38,306 nt of DNA from a virus. The stretch spans positions 1-38,306 of the IMG/VR virus record IMGVR_UViG_3300025286_000050; one strand, given 5' to 3'. Below the pieces are notes generated by a model. It was given only the letters and a program-made list of their open reading frames with translations, did not search any database and had not been told where the DNA came from. The position numbers and the translations under genes were made by a program. This document shows positions 35,955-38,306 of this stretch, piece after piece; the stretch's first letter is position 1; each line of letters opens with the position of its first letter.

Positions 35955-36939
35955 CCTACTGCCCGTGGATTGGGCCGGTGTCCTAGAACAAGCTTGTTAT
36001 ATCGTGGTCGAGCAACACCGCGAGGGAACACCGGCAGTCCATATCGCCGACCACCAGATGCCCGAAGGGTTAGCCATGAGAATCGAACCGATATTACAAG
36101 AGAATCAAGCCACCTTATTCTTCGGCGAGGGCGACAGCCTCAAGAGCTTCTTCGCCACCTACCTTGCCGTGTTGGTCCAGACAGGCACGGCGGCGCCCGC
36201 CCTTAATCCCGTGCTTGGGAACGTCATGTACTTGGATTACGAGACCGACGTGGATACCTTCTGGGAGCGAGTGGATATGCTTACGAGTGGGCTGGATATG
36301 CCTATTCCAGAGGGTATGTTCTACCGCCCGATGGTACAGCCCTTGGTGGCTGAGTTTCCACGGGTGAATGACTTGGTGATGGAGAATGACATCAAACTCG
36401 TGATCGTGGATAGCGCCGCCCCTGCCACTGTTGAGCCGGAGAACGCAGAGAGGGTGACGGCGTTCTTTACGGCGCTGCGGTCCCTGAATACGACCTCATT
36501 GGTGATAGCCCACATGACCAAGACGGCCAAAGGAGACTATCCTTTTGGCAGTACCTTTTGGCGCAACCTGCCTAGGTCTAATTTCCAGGTCAAAGCCGAC
36601 CGCACAGGGAATGACGTGGCTATCTCACTGCGTCATACCAAGTCCAACAACGGCAAGCGGTTGCCCTTGCAAGGGTTCCAGTTTGCCTTTGATGGTAATT
36701 CAGTGATGGTGACTACCGCCAAGCCTGGCGACCATCCGAACCTAGCGGAAGACATGCCGCTCAGACAGCAGATGCAGAACATCTTGGGGCGGGGAGCCAT
36801 GACGCTAGACGAACTAGACAAACTTATCGAGAAGCCTCGGACCCACATTATTTCAGAACTCAATCGCCGGTCGTCCGGCAACCCGTTCACGCAGGTCTCG
36901 CCGGGGAAATGGGGGCTGGCTTTGTCGGGGAATGAGTAA
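35725..36939 (+). CDS. RecA-fold ATPase (RepA-like helicase), full length
   Basis: This 404-residue protein has an N-terminal beta-rich domain (residues 10-110: WKDENVVIRVDRIHTEKAGV and DWAGVLEQACYIVVEQHREG). The RecA-type core follows, with Walker A variant FFGEGDSLKS (G134-S141), YLDYETD (about 169-175), Walker B LVIVDS (D229) and IAHMTK (H263). The C-terminus has a winged-helix-like end (MTLDELDKLIEKPRTHIISE). This layout is common for phage RepA-type helicases that unwind DNA at replication start. The K140 Walker lysine is kept although the preceding glycine is Leu. Confidence 0.8.
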   Translation: MPSEPSLQQQAGVYQLTWKDENVVIRVDRIHTEKAGVYGEILIRTTAPGFQPHLHGPVHFNLIATTSRRQLVSHLNDLLPVDWAGVLEQACYIVVEQHREGTPAVHIADHQMPEGLAMRIEPILQENQATLFFGEGDSLKSFFATYLAVLVQTGTAAPALNPVLGNVMYLDYETDVDTFWERVDMLTSGLDMPIPEGMFYRPMVQPLVAEFPRVNDLVMENDIKLVIVDSAAPATVEPENAERVTAFFTALRSLNTTSLVIAHMTKTAKGDYPFGSTFWRNLPRSNFQVKADRTGNDVAISLRHTKSNNGKRLPLQGFQFAFDGNSVMVTTAKPGDHPNLAEDMPLRQQMQNILGRGAMTLDELDKLIEKPRTHIISELNRRSSGNPFTQVSPGKWGLALSGNE

Positions 36940-36978
36940 TGAATCGGCCAGCGGCTGACGGAAGTTTGCAGAGCCTAA

Positions 36979-37042
36979 ATAACGCGTTATCGAGAATCCA
37001 AGCGTGAAATAACGCGTTATTGGTTGTTATTGAGTTGTTATC
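36979..37042. repeat. ATAACGCGTTAT palindrome cluster, copy 2
   Basis: Two perfect palindromes lie here: ATAACGCGTTAT at 36979-36990 and AATAACGCGTTATT at 37008-37021. GGTTGTTATTGAG and GAGTTGTTATCGG follow. The same box type occurs at 30056-30112. The position just after a RepA-like gene suggests an initiator, replication origin or operator site. Confidence 0.65.
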
Positions 37043-37080
37043 GGAATGAAAAACAGCGGTGGCCGGGTGCCGGAGGATAT

Positions 37081-37311
37081 ATGCCAAGAGTAATCAAGCG
37101 CCAGAGCACCAAGCAGGTCCAAGAGAAGCTTGTCGTTTTTCTTCGGGAAGGGAAGACAGGAAACGTCACTCTCGATAGAGGTACTCAGGGGGGAATGACA
37201 CGCACGGTGGAAGGTCACGCCTTTAACGCAGCTTTCCATCCCAATTATGGCTATGTCCAGTTTTGCCGGGTGTGCCACAAAACCGAATCAGACCATGTTA
37301 TCTCCCCCTGA
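37081..37311 (+). CDS. Hypothetical basic protein with CxxC
   Basis: From ATG 37081, behind GGAGGAT, the protein has 76 residues (MPRVIKRQSTKQVQEKLVVF). It is basic in the first half and ends YVQFCRVCHKTESDHVISP with a CxxC. No family recognised. It lies next to the ATAAC box cluster, so a DNA-binding role is possible. Confidence 0.55.
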   Translation: MPRVIKRQSTKQVQEKLVVFLREGKTGNVTLDRGTQGGMTRTVEGHAFNAAFHPNYGYVQFCRVCHKTESDHVISP

Positions 37312-37478
37312 GTCGTCAGGGATTGGATCTTCCAGATGTCCGGCTGCTTCCCTTTGAAGACGGCCAGTGGCGGAAGGTCGTAGATTAGATGGTGGGCCAC
37401 GTTGAGGAACAGCCCCTGGGACGCCGGGGTGCCGGAGGTGTCGGTCGTGGTCAACACCGCGGAGGACTACCGCGCATG
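37308..37478 (+). pseudogene. Possible degraded small gene(s)
   Basis: Two short open stretches lie here without good starts. One reads LSRQGLDLPDVRLLPFEDGQ and stops at TAG 37386-37388. In a different frame the other reads SPWDAGVPEVSVVVNTAEDY and ends with a TGA that overlaps the next ATG (ATGA). Both look protein-like, so they may be pieces of one frameshifted gene or two tiny coupled ones. A CCCTGA/TCAGGG hairpin (37306-37321) lies at the start. Confidence 0.35.
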
Positions 37479-37655
37479 ATTACGATCCGCCGGACCTGTC
37501 CCGAATGCGGCGGCGACATGGTCGTCGAGCTGTTACGCCCGGGCCCGCATGAGCCGCCGGTCTTGTTCCTGGTCTGCCCTTGCGGGTACTGGGAAGCGGC
37601 GCCGGCGGACATCGAGGCCGAGTTGGAGGACCGTCCCCGGATGCCGGGATTTTAG
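37476..37655 (+). CDS. Zinc-ribbon protein upstream of methyltransferase
   Basis: From ATG 37476 this is a 59-residue protein with RTCPECGGDMVVELL and LVCPCGYWEAA, a classic four-cysteine zinc ribbon. A longer upstream form exists but begins in a different-looking, Gly/Arg-rich leader. It stands 3 nt before the methyltransferase start, so the two are co-translated. It may be a small regulator of the methyltransferase or its DNA target, by analogy with Com; this is only inferred. Confidence 0.65.
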   Translation: MITIRRTCPECGGDMVVELLRPGPHEPPVLFLVCPCGYWEAAPADIEAELEDRPRMPGF

Positions 37656-37658
37656 GAG

Positions 37659-38282
37659 ATGCAAGATGACATGGATATACATCCCCGACTCAACGTCCTC
37701 GACTGTTTCAGCGGATACGGCGGCTTCGCCCTCGGACTCCGACTCGCCTACCCGGACACCAACTTCCGGACGGTCGCCTATATCGAGTGGGACAGATACT
37801 GCCAGCAAGTCATCCAGGCCCGGATCGGAGACGGATACGGATACCTCGATGACGCTCCCCTCTGGGGAGGAGACATCCGAGAATTTGACGGCAAGCCCTG
37901 GCGTGGAAGAGTGGATATCTTGTCTGCCTCTTTCCCCTGCCAACCATTCAGTACTGCCGGCAAACGGGAGCGGGAATTCGATTCTAAAGGGCGAAACCTC
38001 TGGCCCGATACCCTCCGAATCATTGGGGAAGTGGGACCCAGCCTCGTCATCCTGGAGAACGTCCCAGGCATCCTTGTGGGAAGTGATGGACGGCCACCAT
38101 ATGGGGGCACCGTGGTCGGAGAGTTGGCCGAGGTCGGGTATGACGCGGTCTGGCGAGTTGTATCCGCTGCCGATGCTGGAGCGCCCCATAAACGAGCCAG
38201 GTGGTGGCTCCTGGCATATCCCAACGCCGACCTCGGCGGACGTTTACACCGGGAACATGGAATCGAGTCAGCAATCGGATGA
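37659..38282 (+). CDS. DNA cytosine-5 methyltransferase, catalytic-half subunit
   Basis: This 207-residue protein has the motifs of the catalytic half of a C5-methyltransferase. Motif I is LDCFSGYGGFALGL (F17-x-G19-x-G21), which binds S-adenosylmethionine. IEWDRYCQQVI is motif II, FPCQPFS with catalytic C94 is motif IV, ILENVPG (133-135 ENV) is motif VI, and GAPHKRARWW is the motif VIII region. It stops at residue 207, where normal enzymes continue with a recognition domain and motifs IX and X. Those are encoded in the overlapping +1 frame from about 38023 onward. ATG 37659 abuts AGGAG; ATG 37671 is an alternative start with better spacing. Confidence 0.9.
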   Translation: MQDDMDIHPRLNVLDCFSGYGGFALGLRLAYPDTNFRTVAYIEWDRYCQQVIQARIGDGYGYLDDAPLWGGDIREFDGKPWRGRVDILSASFPCQPFSTAGKREREFDSKGRNLWPDTLRIIGEVGPSLVILENVPGILVGSDGRPPYGGTVVGELAEVGYDAVWRVVSAADAGAPHKRARWWLLAYPNADLGGRLHREHGIESAIG

Positions 38283-38306
38283 CTCCATGCACTCGGTGAG
38301 CCTGCC
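38023..38306 (+). CDS. Methyltransferase partner in the +1 frame (3'-truncated by window edge)
   Basis: The +1 frame of the last 284 nt is open from the TTG at 38023 to the window end. It reads LGKWDPASSSWRTSQASL, then SESWPRSGMTRSGELYPLP and HIPTPTSADVYTGNMESSQQ. This is an even closer match to the phage methyltransferase-partner protein type than the 5' copy at 30-926. The open frame reaches further upstream, to a GTG near 37905, so the true start is uncertain. The C-terminal motif X half lies beyond the window. It overlaps the catalytic-half gene for about 260 nt in another frame. Confidence 0.65.
   Translation, partial: MGKWDPASSSWRTSQASLWEVMDGHHMGAPWSESWPRSGMTRSGELYPLPMLERPINEPGGGSWHIPTPTSADVYTGNMESSQQSDDSMHSVSL

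Noticed and set aside
1-38306. Search for CRISPR arrays, integrase, insertion sequences and recoded stop codons
   Set aside because: No regular spaced repeats, no tyrosine or serine recombinase motifs and no transposase were seen. TAA, TAG and TGA all end well-packed genes.

Overview
The window looks like almost all of one tailed bacteriophage genome, recovered as a metagenomic-style contig of about 38 kb. Genes are tightly packed, mostly with ATGA or TAATG overlaps and purine-rich Shine-Dalgarno sites, so the host is a bacterium. The sequence alone does not name the host. A portal, major capsid protein, scaffold, a very large internal (ejection-type) virion protein and both terminase subunits are recognisable. 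There is no long tape-measure gene and no clear tail-tube or sheath gene, which favours a short-tailed (podovirus-like) virion. I saw no integrase, DNA polymerase, tRNA, CRISPR array or insertion sequence.

Layout. (a) 1-1489, plus strand: the tail end of the early operon, with a cytosine-5 methyltransferase locus in two overlapping frames, a small protein, a PD-(D/E)XK (VRR-NUC-like) nuclease and an HNH remnant. (b) 1480-25335, minus strand, read right to left: the late operon. The order is a HTH protein, tiny zinc-ribbon genes, terminase large subunit, portal, internal virion proteins, a Com-like zinc ribbon, an extended -10 promoter with a terminator/attenuator, scaffold, capsid, decoration and connector-like proteins, a glycosyltransferase, tail and fibre proteins, and a holin-like membrane protein. 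(c) About 25.3-27.1 kb: a switch region with AGGTC direct repeats, a small basic protein gene (plus), a minus-strand cluster of small unknown genes, a long hairpin and a near-consensus sigma-70 promoter firing rightwards. (d) 27.1-38.3 kb, plus strand: the early operon, with many small zinc-ribbon proteins, a recombination-type protein, two RecA-fold ATPases, HTH proteins and a second copy of the methyltransferase locus at the right edge. The terminase small subunit sits alone on the minus strand inside this operon at 29.4-30.0 kb, far from the large subunit.

The two ends of the window carry about 230 bp that are roughly 92% identical (39-269 and 37993-38223). They may be two paralogous methyltransferase loci, or strain variants of one locus in a circularly permuted genome. 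Joining the ends would make the early operon run continuously from 27.1 kb through 38.3 kb into 1.5 kb, where it meets the late operon head-on.

The strongest observation is this methyltransferase locus. In both copies the same DNA encodes catalytic motifs VI-VIII of a C5-methyltransferase in one frame and a second, recognisable phage protein (target-recognition region plus C-terminal motif X) in the +1 frame. Other points worth attention are paired ATAACGCGTTAT-type boxes at two loci, a predicted small RNA at 30.1-30.2 kb, a hairpin leader that buries a ribosome-binding site at 35.46-35.54 kb, an attenuator in front of the capsid genes, a predicted leaderless terminase small-subunit mRNA, and an unusually large set of CxxC mini-proteins.
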